Shown here piece by piece: positions 1-8,744 of a stretch of 64,000 nucleotides of DNA (its first letter is position 1; every line of letters starts with the position of its first letter). The notes beneath the pieces are model-generated. The model made no database searches. It saw only the letters and a list, made by a program, of their open reading frames with translations, and was not told the DNA's origin. This DNA comes from CAVZTA01 sp963778025 (lineage in GTDB: Bacteria; Chloroflexota; Limnocylindria; Limnocylindrales; CSP1-4), in NCBI GenBank assembly GCA_963778025.1, contig CAVZTA010000009.1:385063-449062 (forward strand), written 5' to 3'. The position numbers were made by a program, and so were the translations under genes.

Positions 1-2
1 TG

Positions 3-425
3 GTCGATCGCGCACGCGGTGGCGCGGAGGTCGTCGTCGGCGGCAACGCGCCCAGCCGCGCCGGCTACTACTACGAGCCCACGCTCATCGCGGGTCCCGA
101 CCAGAAGAGCGAGATCATCCAGGACGAGATCTTCGGGCCGGTCGTCACCGTCCAGCGCTTCAGCGACGAGGAGCAGGCGATCGCCTGGGCGAACGACACG
201 CCGTACGGTCTCGCGTCGTCCGTGTTCACCAGCGACATCGGGCGGGCGATGCGCGTGGCCAAGGCGCTCGAGTTCGGTCATGTCTGGATCAACGAGCACT
301 TCACGCTCACATCCGAGACGCCGCACGGCGGGGTCAAGCAGTCGGGCTGGGGCAAGGACGGCTCGAAGTACGCGCTCGAGGACTACACGTTCATCAAGCA
401 CGTGATGATCAACAGCGGGGCGTAG
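3..425 (+). CDS. aldehyde dehydrogenase, C-terminal part (aminobutyraldehyde dehydrogenase-like)
   Basis: The gene enters from the left edge; about 140 C-terminal residues are present, open from base 3 to TAG at 423-425. It shows the aldehyde dehydrogenase C-terminal signature: YYEPTLI, DEIFGPVVTV, NDTPYGLASSVFT and a final PHGGVKQSGWGKDGSKYALE block. The ending GHVWINEHF...LEDYTFIKHVMI resembles the gamma-aminobutyraldehyde and betaine aldehyde dehydrogenase group (PatD-like), which oxidises aminoaldehydes with NAD in polyamine breakdown. The catalytic Cys lies in the missing part, so substrate class rests on tail similarity only. Family assignment is firm, substrate tentative. Confidence 0.85.
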   Translation, partial: VDRARGGAEVVVGGNAPSRAGYYYEPTLIAGPDQKSEIIQDEIFGPVVTVQRFSDEEQAIAWANDTPYGLASSVFTSDIGRAMRVAKALEFGHVWINEHFTLTSETPHGGVKQSGWGKDGSKYALEDYTFIKHVMINSGA

Positions 426-426
426 C

Positions 427-1888
427 GCGAACGGCATCGACTTCGCCGCCGTCCGCGGGGCCGTCGCCGGGCTCGACCTCGAGGACCTGTCCGGCCGCCG
501 CTGGTTCGGCGCCAAGGGGTCGACCATCGAGCGGGCCGACCTCGCGCACGCGTTCACGCTCGGGAGCGGCGCGCTCGCGCTCGTCGACCTGACCGCGGGC
601 GGCACCCGCGAGCGCTACGCCCTGGCGTTCGCGCCGGGCGAGCTCGGCCTCCGCGAGGCGACGGAGTCCGACGGCGTGTGGCGGGCGCTGGCGGCCGCGA
701 TCGCGACGGGGTCCACGATCGCCGCCCTGCCTCGCCCACGGCCGTCGGGTGCTCCCGCGGCGGCGGGTTCGGTCGAGGCCGGCCTGGTGTGCCGGCCGGC
801 TCACGGGCTGGCGGCGCTCGTCCCCGAAGGGGCCGGCTGGGTCGCCGACGCCGAGGAGCGGCCGTTGGGGAACGACCAGTCCAACACCTCGGTCGTGCTC
901 GGCGAGCGCCTGCTGCTGAAGGCGTACCGGCGGGTCCTCGACGGCCTGAACCCCGACCTCGAGCTCAACGCCGTCCTCTCGGAGGAGCTGGCGTTCCCGG
1001 GCGTGCCGCGCCTCGCGGGCTACGCGGAGGTCGTGACCCGCGACGGCGTCGCCACCCTCGCGATGCTCAGCGAGTACGTCGTGGGCGCCGCCGACGTCTA
1101 CGAATCGCTGGCCGAGCAGCTGACCGGACTGGATCCTCGCGCCGGGCCGCGTGACGGTCGAGTTCGCGACCGAGCCCGTCGAGGACCTCGGGCACCTCAC
1201 CGCCGCGCTGCATGCGGCGCTCGCACAGCCGCCCTCCGGCGTCCCGGATCTCGAGCCCCGGGAGGCGACGCGCGACGAGATCCGCGCCTGGGGCAGGGAA
1301 GCCCGCGGTCGGCTGCAGAGCGCCGTGGCGAACGTGGATGGCGAGGTCGCCGCGGAGCTCCGTCGCGAGGCGCCGGCGATCGCGGCCCGGTTCTCGGTGT
1401 TCGACGCGCTGCCGGTGATGCCTCGGCTGACGCGCATCCACGGCGACCTCCACCTCGGCCAGCTGATCCACGCCGAGGATGGCTATCGGATCGTCGACTT
1501 CGAGGGTGAGCCGACGCGCCCGATCGAGGAGCGCCGCCGGCTCGACTCGCCGCTCCGCGACGTCGCCTCGATGCTGCGCTCGGTGGACCACGTGGGCCGG
1601 AGCGCCCGGCGGCGGGCGGAACGACGGAACGGCGGACCGGTGGAGGAGCCGGGGCTGGATATCGATCGCTGGCTCGAACGAGGGCGGGAGCGGTTCCTCC
1701 ACGGCTACCGGGAGCAGCTTCGAGAGCGGGGCATGCCGGCCGCGATCGATGAGGACCTGCTGCTCGCCTTCGAGTTCGCGAAGGAGTCGTACGAATTCAC
1801 CTACGCGGCGCGCTTCCTGCCCGACTGGCTGTGGGCGCCACGCGAGGGCATGCGCTGGCTGGTCGAGCGCTTCGGGAGCGGCACTTGA
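427..1888 (+). CDS. maltokinase-like phosphotransferase, one frameshift
   Basis: Two reading frames join into one protein of about 485 residues. The first half (from base 427) carries RRWFGAKGS, the usual N-terminal cap of maltokinases, then GNDQSNTSVVLG and LLLKAYRR. The second half, from about 1125, carries the kinase catalytic loop IHGDLHLGQL followed by IVDFEGEP, and an FAKESYEFTYAARFLPDW tail. Frame +1 passes to frame +2 between 1121 and 1151. Maltokinases phosphorylate maltose to maltose 1-phosphate in alpha-glucan synthesis; no treS or glgE lies beside it here. No ATG, GTG or TTG is visible in frame between the ALDH stop and the RWFG motif, so either the start is non-canonical or another indel sits near 410-430. 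Kinase family confident; maltose as substrate is inferred. Confidence 0.75.
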
Positions 1889-1946
1889 CGCGTCGGCCGC
1901 AGACCCGGCGCCGGGAAGCCCCCGCACGCACCGAGCACGGTGAGCT

Positions 1947-2355
1947 TCACACCGGGACGAGCTCGGTGCGCAGCTCGTGGCTGCCGTCCTCGAGCGGCCA
2001 CTCGTAGTACAGGCGGTAGTCGCCGCCGGGCAACGGGACGACGTCCAGGCCGCGCGACCGACACCGGCCATCGCCCGTCATCGAGCCGGACGATGGCCGG
2101 CCGCTCCATCGAATCGGCCTCGAAGCGGGTCTGGTCCAGGACGGCGACCGTCTCGAAGCGCTCGCCGTCCGGCGACCGCGCCACGATCGTGTGCCCGCGC
2201 CCACGATGCCCGGTCCGCAGCCGATACGCGATCACGAAGCCGCCATCAGGATCGATCGCGGCGGAGGGCGCCCCTGCCCAGTAGCCTTCGCCGGCGCCGG
2301 GCGCCGGCACGCACACGACCGGCGAGCTCGTGCCGGGAAGCGGGAAGTCGACCAT
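1947..2355 (-). CDS. small beta-propeller-like protein (glycosidase/sialidase-type blades), one frameshift
   Basis: Read leftward from ATG at 2355, the protein has about 135 residues with motifs such as GYWAGAPSAAIDPDGGFVIA, IVARSPDGERFE and SMERPAIVRLDDG, which look like blades of a glycoside hydrolase or sialidase propeller. The frame changes near 2080, after which the product ends GGDYRLYYEWPLEDGS...LVPV with stop at 1947. Whole propeller enzymes of this kind are about 300 residues, so this would hold only two or three blades. It follows the LLM oxidoreductase by 11 bases on the same strand and is probably cotranscribed. Function is not known; a truncated or divergent protein is possible. 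Confidence 0.5.
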
Positions 2356-2366
2356 CGTCGCCGACG

Positions 2367-3299
2367 TTACGCGTCGTCGGTCCTCGCCCGGATATCAGGC
2401 AGGGCGTCCATCGTTGCGAGGTCGAACGGGGAGCGGAATACCCAGATCGAGTGCCGGAAGCCGACGTCCGCGTACGTGCGCAGGGACGCCGCGACCTCGT
2501 TCACGGATCCCACGACCTCGGGCCGGTCCTCGCCGGTGAGCGGTCGATGGACCGCGCGGTAGCCGTCCCAGACGTCGAGCGCCTCGTCTCGCGTCGGGCG
2601 GATGACCACGTTGTGGAACACCGTCCGCTCGATCGACTCGGGGTCGCGCCCGACGTCCTCACAGCACACCCGCAGGCGAGCGTCGTGGGCGGCGAGCTGC
2701 TCCGGCGTGCCTCGGGTGTTCCACAGGTCCGCGTAGCGGGCGACGAGCGGCAGCGTCTTCGTGGGACCGGCGCCGCCGATGATCAAGGGCAGATGCGGTT
2801 GGATCGGGCGGGGCTCGCACAGCGCGTCGTGCATCGCGTACCAGCGTCCTGCGTGGGTCACGCGCTCCCCGTCGAGCAGACGCCGGATCAGCGGGACGGC
2901 CTCGGAGAGGCGATCCAGCCGCTCGCCGAACCCACTGCCGAAGTCGATCCCGAAGGCTTCGTGCTCGCGCTCGAACCAGCCGCCGCCGAGTCCCAGGATC
3001 GTGCGTCCGCCGCTGATGTGGTCGACGGTCGTGGCGAGCTTCGCGGTCAGCCCCGGGTTCCGGAAGGTGTTCGCGGCGACCAGCAGGCCGATCCGGGCGC
3101 GCGTCGTGATCGTGGCCAGCGCGGCGAGCAGCGCCCAGCCCTCGAGCTTGCCGTCGGTCCAGTCGCCCTCGTCGCACAGCAGGTGGTCGTCCACCCAGAT
3201 CGTGTCGAACCCGACGGCCTCGGCGTGGACCACGGCATCGCGCAGCTGGGGCCAGGTCGTCCGCTGCACCCAGAACGCCGCGCCGAACCGCATCCGCAC
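2367..3299 (-). CDS. LLM-class F420-dependent oxidoreductase
   Basis: Complete 310-residue member of the luciferase-like monooxygenase superfamily, a TIM-barrel fold that uses FMN or coenzyme F420. Family features are visible: RFGAAFWVQ at the first strand, GFDTIWVDDHL, ARIGLLVAANTFRNPGLTAKLATTVDHISGGR (second to fourth barrel elements), LGLGGGW, and RPIQPHLPLIIGGAG. The PLxIGGxG loop and the TLDHISGGR-type motif are typical of the actinobacterial and Chloroflexi F420 group. The start ATG at 3299 has a GGAGG 8 bases upstream. Substrate cannot be read from sequence. It is divergent from mutY, and the two share the 24 bases that hold both promoters. Confidence 0.88.
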   Translation of the reverse strand: MRMRFGAAFWVQRTTWPQLRDAVVHAEAVGFDTIWVDDHLLCDEGDWTDGKLEGWALLAALATITTRARIGLLVAANTFRNPGLTAKLATTVDHISGGRTILGLGGGWFEREHEAFGIDFGSGFGERLDRLSEAVPLIRRLLDGERVTHAGRWYAMHDALCEPRPIQPHLPLIIGGAGPTKTLPLVARYADLWNTRGTPEQLAAHDARLRVCCEDVGRDPESIERTVFHNVVIRPTRDEALDVWDGYRAVHRPLTGEDRPEVVGSVNEVAASLRTYADVGFRHSIWVFRSPFDLATMDALPDIRARTDDA

Positions 3300-3311
3300 C
3301 TCCGCGCGACC

Positions 3312-3317
3312 TATCGT
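3312..3317 (+). promoter_or_regulatory. -10 element TATCGT, leaderless-type, for mutY
   Basis: TATCGT ends exactly six bases before the GTG at 3324, so transcription would begin at or next to the start codon. The overlapping bases read TACGAT on the minus strand, a matching -10 for the divergent oxidoreductase gene. No -35 is obvious. Confidence 0.5.
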
Positions 3318-3323
3318 ACGGAC

Positions 3324-4253
3324 GTGCCGAGCGCCGCCGTGGACCAGCCCACCGACCGCGCCGCGGAGGCCCGGATCGATCCCGCGATGCGCGACGCCGT
3401 CCTCGCTGGTTCGACGCCACGGCCGCGATCTCGCGTTCCGGAGGACCCGCGACCCATATGCGGTCCTCGTGTCCGAGCTGATGGCGCAACAGACGCAGAT
3501 CGGGCGGGCGAGCGACGCCTGGGTCGCGTGGATGGCTCGTTTCCCGACGGTCCGCGCGCTCGCTGACGCCTCGCCGGCGGACGTCCTGCGCCAGTGGCAG
3601 GGCCTCGGCTACAACCGGCGCGCCCTGAACCTGCATCGAGCCGCCAAGGCGATCGTCGCGGACCACGGCGGCGTGGTCCCGGACACGGTCGAGGTGCTCC
3701 AGACGCTGCCGGGCATCGGTCCGTACACGGCGCGCGCCGTCGCCGCGATCGCCTTCGGACGACGGGAGGGTGCGGTCGACACGAACGTGCGCCGCGTCCT
3801 CGGACGTTCCGTGGCGGGCGACCCGGAGCGGCTCGACGCCGCGGAGCTGCAGGCCATCGCCGACGACGCGGTCCCGCCCGACCGGCCAGGTGCGTGGACG
3901 CACGCCCTGATGGACATCGGTGCGACGTGCTGTCGACCGGCCCGATCCGCGATGCGACGACTGCCCGGTGCGCCCGTGGTGCCGGTTCGCCGCCATCGCC
4001 GCCCGCGCGTCGAGCCAGGGCGGCGCCGGGAACCGCGACCGAGCCGCGCTTCACCTCGACCACGCGCTGGCTCCGTGGCCGCATCGTCGACCGCCTCCGC
4101 GAGGCCGACGGCTGGGCCACGTTCGACGACACGATCGGGAACCACGACCTCGCTGCGGTCGCCCGGGCGCTCGATGGACTTGCCCGAGACGGGCTCATCG
4201 AGCTGGATCCTCAGGCCGCTTCCGGGAGGCGCGCCCGCCTGCCGATCGTTTGA
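3324..4253 (+). CDS. mutY: A/G-specific adenine DNA glycosylase, several frameshifts
   Basis: MutY removes adenine opposite 8-oxoguanine. The helix-hairpin-helix core is clear: DPYAVLVSELMAQQTQ, VLRQWQGLGYNRRALNL, LQTLPGIGPYTARAVAAIAF and AVDTNVRRVLGR. The iron-sulfur cluster region appears in another frame as DPRCDDCPVRPWCRF, and the C-terminal winged-helix-like tail TSTTRWLRGRIVDRLREADG...LIELD in a third. Following the protein requires about four frame changes: near 3406, near 3421, near 3940 and near 4010-4040. The total of about 310 residues is normal for MutY with this tail. Either this is a dead copy or, more likely since every motif is intact, the sequence carries indel errors. GTG at 3324 is taken as start because of the -10 hexamer six bases upstream. 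Confidence 0.8.
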
Positions 4254-4372
4254 TCGATCACGCTCATCTGCTCCTGGCCGACCGGGCATGGCATGTGGCT
4301 CGGATCTGGCGCGGGACCGGGGTGGTGATCCGGCACGTCCAGGCTGCGCTCCGCACCCTCGTGCGAGCCCGG

Positions 4373-4672
4373 GTGAGCGACAGGATCGCTCGCGTCCGCG
4401 CTCGCCGCGTGTGTCAGGCTCCCCACAACGGCCCCGCGGTCGGCGTGATCCGCTCGGTCACCTGGGACGCGGAGCAGCAGGATCGCTCGTGGGGTCGGGA
4501 GGGCCGGCGAGGTCGACCCCCAGACCCAGGAGCGCGCTCCCCGACACGAACCACCCGCGGTAGCAACAGGATCGCTGGCGCCCCGGCTCGCCCGGCACGT
4601 CACGCTGCCCCGCAGACCCCAAGGGGGTGCGTGACCCGCTCGGTCATCGGGGAGGTGAGCAGCAAGATCGCT
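4373..4672 (+). repeat. four degenerate copies of a GAGCARCARGATCGCT element
   Basis: The 550-base spacer before 4808 contains no gene but holds four related cores at 4373-4390, 4471-4487, 4560-4576 and 4655-4672, spaced 97, 89 and 96 bases. The first is a clean stem, GAGCGA-CAGGA-TCGCTC. Copies two and four extend leftward by about 60 more bases with good similarity (4414-4489 against 4598-4674), both including a GTGAYCCGCTCGGTCAYC block. A fifth relative lies at 35145-35186. No ORF of the strand is shared by the copies. Role unknown. Confidence 0.6.
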
Positions 4673-4726
4673 AGCCGGGTTGCGCGTGGCGAGTCGCGGG
4701 TCGGCCATCCGACACGAGGAAGGGGC

Positions 4727-4756
4727 TTGACAACCGCGCGCTCCCGTCGCGTAATT
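4727..4756 (+). promoter_or_regulatory. promoter of the DUF1326-DUF2182-tetR run
   Basis: A perfect TTGACA at 4727-4732 is followed by an AT-rich patch, CGTAATT, at 4750-4756, giving spacing of 17 to 18 bases. The -10 end overlaps the left edge of the large palindrome at 4755, so a bound repressor would block polymerase. Confidence 0.6.
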
Positions 4757-4790
4757 CGGTCGACCGACCGACATCGGTCGGACGACCGAA
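4755..4790 (+). promoter_or_regulatory. 36-bp double palindrome, likely TetR operator
   Basis: Two 17-base arms around a CA spacer: left TTCGGTCGACCGACCGA, right the reverse complement with one mismatch. Each arm is itself palindromic (TCGGTC/GACCGA half-sites), so the site contains four alternating half-sites, as expected for two TetR dimers. It overlaps the -10 and start region of the promoter at 4727 and lies 17 bases upstream of the ATG at 4808. The TetR gene at 6238 is the natural candidate to bind it; that link is inference. Confidence 0.7.
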
Positions 4791-4807
4791 ACGGAGGCTA
4801 CGGAACG

Positions 4808-5419
4808 ATGGCCTACGAGATCGAGGGCAGGCTGCTCGAGGTCTGCACCTGCAACGTCCTGTGCCCGTGCTGGGTCGGCGAGGACCCCGACTACAAGACC
4901 TGCGACACGACGATCGCCTGGGGGATCGAGAAGGGCACGATCGAGGGCGTCAACGTCGATGGCCTGACGATGGCCGTCTCGGCGCACATCCCCAAGAACA
5001 TCCTCGAACCGAAGTCCTGGAAGGCCGTCGTGCTGGTCGATGACCGCGCGACCGACGAGCAACAGGGCGAGTTGCTGAAGCTGTTCACGGGTCAGCTCGG
5101 CGGCCCGATCGCGGATCTGGCAGGGCTCATCGGGGAGGTCGTCGGGGTCGAGCGGGCGCCGATCACCTTCAGCGTCGAGGGTGGCAAGGGCCGGCTGACC
5201 ATCGGCTCGATCGTCGACGCCGAGATGGCGCCCTTTGTCGGCGCGACGGGCGAGCCCACCACCCTCTCAGGAACGGTCTTCAGCACGATCCCGGGATCCC
5301 CGGTGTACGCAGCCAAGGCGAGCAACTACACCCGCGACGGGAGCGCACACGGCATCCCGAGCGTGAAGGAGCTGAAGGACCACAACGCCCTTCAGGGCCA
5401 CTTCCGCTTCGCGGCCTAG
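4808..5419 (+). CDS. DUF1326 domain protein
   Basis: 203 residues, complete, no signal peptide. The N-terminus has the DUF1326 cysteine cluster EVCTCNVLCPCW (Cys12, 14, 19, 21) and a further Cys in YKTCDTTIAW, followed by the domain's GVNVDGL and WKAVVLVDD blocks. Tightly spaced cysteines suggest metal binding, but the biochemical role of the family is not established. DUF1326 genes are commonly next to DUF2182 membrane genes, as here. GGAGG at 4793-4797 sets the start. First gene after the palindromic operator, so probably repressed by the local TetR. Confidence 0.85.
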   Translation: MAYEIEGRLLEVCTCNVLCPCWVGEDPDYKTCDTTIAWGIEKGTIEGVNVDGLTMAVSAHIPKNILEPKSWKAVVLVDDRATDEQQGELLKLFTGQLGGPIADLAGLIGEVVGVERAPITFSVEGGKGRLTIGSIVDAEMAPFVGATGEPTTLSGTVFSTIPGSPVYAAKASNYTRDGSAHGIPSVKELKDHNALQGHFRFAA

Positions 5420-5449
5420 AGCGCATCGGCGCGCGAGAGGGACCAGGCG

Positions 5450-6214
5450 ATGTTCACGTACCAGCACGTCGCCGTCCCGCGGCGGGACCGGGCGATCCTC
5501 ATCGGGTCGCTCGGGCTGCTCGCGGCGATCGCGGCACTCGCGATCGCGTTGTGGCAGAGCTCGGCGTACGGCCGCTACCTGCATCACACGGGTGGCGGCG
5601 ACGCGCCGCTCGCGGTCGAGGTGTCGCTGTTCGGCCTCGGCTGGGTGCTGATGATCGTCGCGATGATGCTGCCGACGTCGATCCCGCTCGTGGTGACCTT
5701 CGCGGCCCTCGTCCGCCGGCGGCCGCATCCGACCCGGCTCGTCACGGCGGTCGTCCTCGGCTACCTCGTGATGTGGTCCGCCTTCGGCGTCCTCGCGTAC
5801 GTGGGCGACCGGGGCATCCACGCCGCGGTGGACGCGCTCCCGTGGCTGGCCCAGCACCCGCAGCTCATCGCGGGCGCGACCCTCGCCATCGCCGGGCTGT
5901 GGCAGTTCAGCGCGCTCAAGTACCGCTGCCTCGACGAGTGCCGCTCGCCGCTGGGCTTCGTGATGAACCGCTGGCGTGGCGTCAGCCCGTCGAGCGAAGC
6001 CTTCCGGCTCGGTGTCGCCCATGGCCTGTTCTGCATCGGCTGCTGCTGGTCGATGATGCTCGTCATGTTCGGGCTCGGCCTCGGCAGCCTCGCCTGGATG
6101 CTCGCGCTGGGCGCGGTCATGGCGGTCGAGAAGAACGCCCCGTGGGGACGCCGCATCAGCCGGCCACTCGGCTTCCTGCTCATCCTCGCGGCCGTGGCCG
6201 CCGTCGCCGGGTGA
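5450..6214 (+). CDS. DUF2182 predicted metal-binding membrane protein
   Basis: 254 residues with about six membrane segments (roughly 18-35, 58-80, 92-112, 130-148, 180-205, 225-250). DUF2182 hallmarks are present: the MMLPTSIPLV turn, YRCLDECRSPLGF in the middle and GLFCIGCCWSMM in a membrane helix. The paired cysteines suggest a metal or redox site in the membrane, working with the cysteine-rich DUF1326 product encoded 30 bases upstream. Transport or storage of a metal is a plausible guess, not shown. It ends 23 bases before tetR. Confidence 0.85.
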   Translation: MFTYQHVAVPRRDRAILIGSLGLLAAIAALAIALWQSSAYGRYLHHTGGGDAPLAVEVSLFGLGWVLMIVAMMLPTSIPLVVTFAALVRRRPHPTRLVTAVVLGYLVMWSAFGVLAYVGDRGIHAAVDALPWLAQHPQLIAGATLAIAGLWQFSALKYRCLDECRSPLGFVMNRWRGVSPSSEAFRLGVAHGLFCIGCCWSMMLVMFGLGLGSLAWMLALGAVMAVEKNAPWGRRISRPLGFLLILAAVAAVAG

Positions 6215-6225
6215 GGCCGCGACCC

Positions 6226-6231
6226 TATGCT
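6226..6231 (+). promoter_or_regulatory. -10 element TATGCT, leaderless-type, for tetR
   Basis: TATGCT followed by six bases and then ATG at 6238. It would let tetR be transcribed separately from the upstream pair, leaderless. No -35 box seen. Confidence 0.45.
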
Positions 6232-6237
6232 CCGGGC

Positions 6238-6912
6238 ATGCGCGATGCGGCCGCGACGGACGATCTCACCCGGGCCGAGCGGCGCGACCGCGCGACCAGC
6301 GACACCCGGACATCGATCGTCGACGCCGCTCGCGCGTGCCTGCTCGCCGATGGGTACGCCGCCCTGTCGACCCGCCGCGTCGCCGACATGGCGGGCGTCC
6401 CGCTCAGCCAGATCCACTACCACTTCGGCTCGAAACGGCAGCTCATCCTGGCGGTCCTCGACGCCGAGAATGCGCGGCTCCTCGAGCGCCAGCGCGACAT
6501 GTACGACGCGCCGGAGCCGCTGTGGGTCCGCTGGGAGCTCGCGTGCGACTTCCTCGACACCGATCTCGCGTCGGGCTACGTCCGGATCCTCCAGGAGATG
6601 ATCGCGGCGGGCTGGTCCGATCCCGATGTCGCGGCGTCCGTCCGCGGGATGATGAGCGGCTGGTTCGTGCTCCTGAGCGACGTCGCGCGTCGTGAGCAGG
6701 AGCGGGGGACGAACCTCGGACCGTTCACGCCCGAGGAGGTGGGCGCTCTGATGGGCACGCCGTTCCTGGGCGGCGAGGAGCTGCTCCTGCTGGGCGTCGA
6801 CGAGACGATGCTGCCCATCCGGTCCGCACTCCGGAAGGTCGGCAAGCTGCTTCGGTCCCTCGACGCGCGACCGACTGACGGCTCGAACGATGGTGCCGAC
6901 CACCAGGGCTGA
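6238..6912 (+). CDS. TetR/AcrR family transcriptional regulator
   Basis: 224 residues. The N-terminal DNA-binding domain spans about residues 20-75: TRTSIVDAARACLLADGYAA, STRRVADMAGVPLSQIHYHF, the last with the typical helix-turn-helix and YHF close, then GSKRQLILAVLD. The remainder is a helical ligand-binding and dimer domain with no recognisable effector. It follows the DUF1326-DUF2182 pair and precedes two hydrolases and a glycosyltransferase. The double palindrome at 4755-4790 is the most likely target, which would make the regulator control its own upstream neighbours. TetR family confident; ligand unknown. Confidence 0.9.
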   Translation: MRDAAATDDLTRAERRDRATSDTRTSIVDAARACLLADGYAALSTRRVADMAGVPLSQIHYHFGSKRQLILAVLDAENARLLERQRDMYDAPEPLWVRWELACDFLDTDLASGYVRILQEMIAAGWSDPDVAASVRGMMSGWFVLLSDVARREQERGTNLGPFTPEEVGALMGTPFLGGEELLLLGVDETMLPIRSALRKVGKLLRSLDARPTDGSNDGADHQG

Positions 6913-7820
6913 CGCCCGGATGGCGTCGCGCGCTCCGGCACGCGAGCAGACGCGCGCCCGCTACCCGGACGCGACCGGCTTCATCGAGCGCGACGGCGTC
7001 CGGGTCGCCTGGGAGCGCTACGGGTCGGGCGACCCGGCGATCCTGCTCATGCCCACCTGGTCGATCGTCCACTCGCGTCACTGGAAGCTGCAGATCCCGT
7101 TCCTCGCACGGCGCCACACGGTCGTGACCTTCGATGGCCGGGGCAGTGGCCGCTCCGATCGCCCGATCGATCCGGCGCGCTACAGCGACGCCGAGTTCGC
7201 CGCCGACGGGGTCGCCGTCCTCGACGCGGCCGGCGTGGAGCGCGCCGCCGTCGCCGGCATGTCGATGGGCGCGGGCTACGGCCTTCGCCTCGCCGCGGAC
7301 CACCCGGACCGCGCCCTCGGCCTGATCCTCATCGGCCCGACGCTGGATCTCGAAGCGACCGCCCAGCGGGACGATGACCCGTTCTGGCTGCCGCCCACCG
7401 CGGATGAGGGCTGGGCGACCTACAACGCCGACTACTGGCGCCGTGATTGGCCGGGCTTCGTCGCGTTCTTCATGAGCCAGGTCGTCCACGAGCCGCACTC
7501 GACGAAGGTCGTGGAGGACATGGTCGGCTGGGCGCTCGAGACCGACCCCGAGACGATGGTCACCATCGAGCGCGCGCCGTACCTGCGCGACCCGACCTCA
7601 CGGGTGTTGCTCGAGCGCATCCGCTGCGCGAGCCTCGTGATCTCCGGGACCGACGACCACGTCCAGCGGCACGAGGGTGCCCGCGAGATCGCCCGGCTGC
7701 TGGGGGCGCCGTTCGTCGAGCTCCAGGGCTCGGGGCACGCCCCGCAGGCCCGCGAACCGGTCCGGGTGAACCTCGCCGATCCGGACCTTCCTCGCCACAC
7801 TGCCGGGAGACGCGCGATGA
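6890..7820 (+). CDS. alpha/beta hydrolase 1, frameshift at its 3' end
   Basis: About 305 residues. The lid-less hydrolase core is clear: ERYGSGDPAILLMPTWSIVHSRHW, TFDGRGSGRSDRP, then the nucleophile elbow AGMSMGAGYG (Ser), LVISGTDDHV for the acid loop and GSGHAPQAREP for the catalytic His. As given, the frame runs on into the next hydrolase, but the normal ending IRTFLATLPGDAR plus TGA at 7818-7820 is in the next frame, giving an ATGA joint with hydrolase 2. A single-base change near 7780 explains this, so the apparent fusion is rejected. Start 6890 overlaps tetR by 23 bases; ATG at 6920 is an equally good choice. Substrate unknown. Confidence 0.78.
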
Positions 7821-8744
7821 CGATCGCCCCGTCCAAGCCGCGACGCACCGACGACGCCGGCCGGGCACGCCTGCCCGATGCCACGGGCGTCGCGAGATCC
7901 AGCGACGGCGTCGGCATCGCGTGGGAGGCCTTCGGCTCCGGCGACCCGACGATCGTCCTGCTGCCGTCGACGCCGATCATCCACTCGCGCCAGTGGAAGG
8001 CGCAGGTGCCGTACCTCAGCCGCTCGTGGCGGGTGATCACGTACGACGGCCGCGGCAACGGGCTGTCCGAGCGGCCGACCGATCCCGACGCGTTCCGGAG
8101 CGAGCGGATCGTCGACGATCTCAGCGCCGTGCTCGACGACACCGGGACGGACGCAGCCGTCCTCGTCGGGCTGTGCGGCGACGGCGTGTGGCACTCGATC
8201 CTGTTCGCCGGCACCGCACCCTGAGCGCGTCCTCGGGATCGTCGCGTTCGCCGTCGGCGTGCCGCTGCTGTCGCCGCCGCACCCGTGGCGCGTCCGGTAC
8301 TCGACGACCGACGAGCTGCCGACCGACGAAGGCTGGGCGAAGCTCAACACCCACTACTGGCGGCGCGACTACCCGGGTTTCGTGTCGTTCTTCTTCGATC
8401 AGCTCCTGCCCGAGCCGCACTCCACGAAGCAGTACGAGGACACCGTCGCCTGGGCGCTCGACGGCTCCCTCGAGTCGATGCTCGGCGACATGCACGCGGC
8501 GAGCGACCTGTCGCTCGACCGGGTGGTCAAGGCATGCCAGGCCGTCCGCTGTCCGATGCTGCTCGTCCACGGCACCGAGGACCGTTGCCAGCCGCCGGCT
8601 CGCGCGGAACGCCTCGCCGAGCTCACCGGAGCGCCGCTCGTGATCATCGAGGGCGCCGGCCACCTCATCCCCGCGCGCGAGCCCGTCAAGGCCAACCTGC
8701 TCATCGCCGAGTTCGTGCGCGGCCTGGCCGGGAGGTCGAGATGA
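7817..8744 (+). CDS. alpha/beta hydrolase 2, one frameshift
   Basis: About 308 residues, paralogous to its upstream neighbour: EAFGSGDPTIVLLPSTPIIHSRQW and TYDGRGNGLSERP align with it directly. The elbow reads VLVGLCGDGVW, with Cys where Ser is usual. The frame changes near 8214, after which HPERVLGIVAFAVG, LNTHYWRRDYPGFVSFFF, MLLVHGTEDRCQP and GAGHLIPAREP continue the fold to TGA at 8742. The catalytic His is present. ATGA overlaps on both sides indicate translational coupling with hydrolase 1 and the glycosyltransferase. A Cys nucleophile occurs in dienelactone hydrolases; whether this one is active is unknown. Confidence 0.75.

Noticed and set aside
6890..8224. A fusion of two alpha/beta hydrolases in one long frame
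   Set aside because: The first hydrolase has a normal ending and stop in the next frame that overlaps the second's start as ATGA; a single indel near 7780 explains the fused frame.
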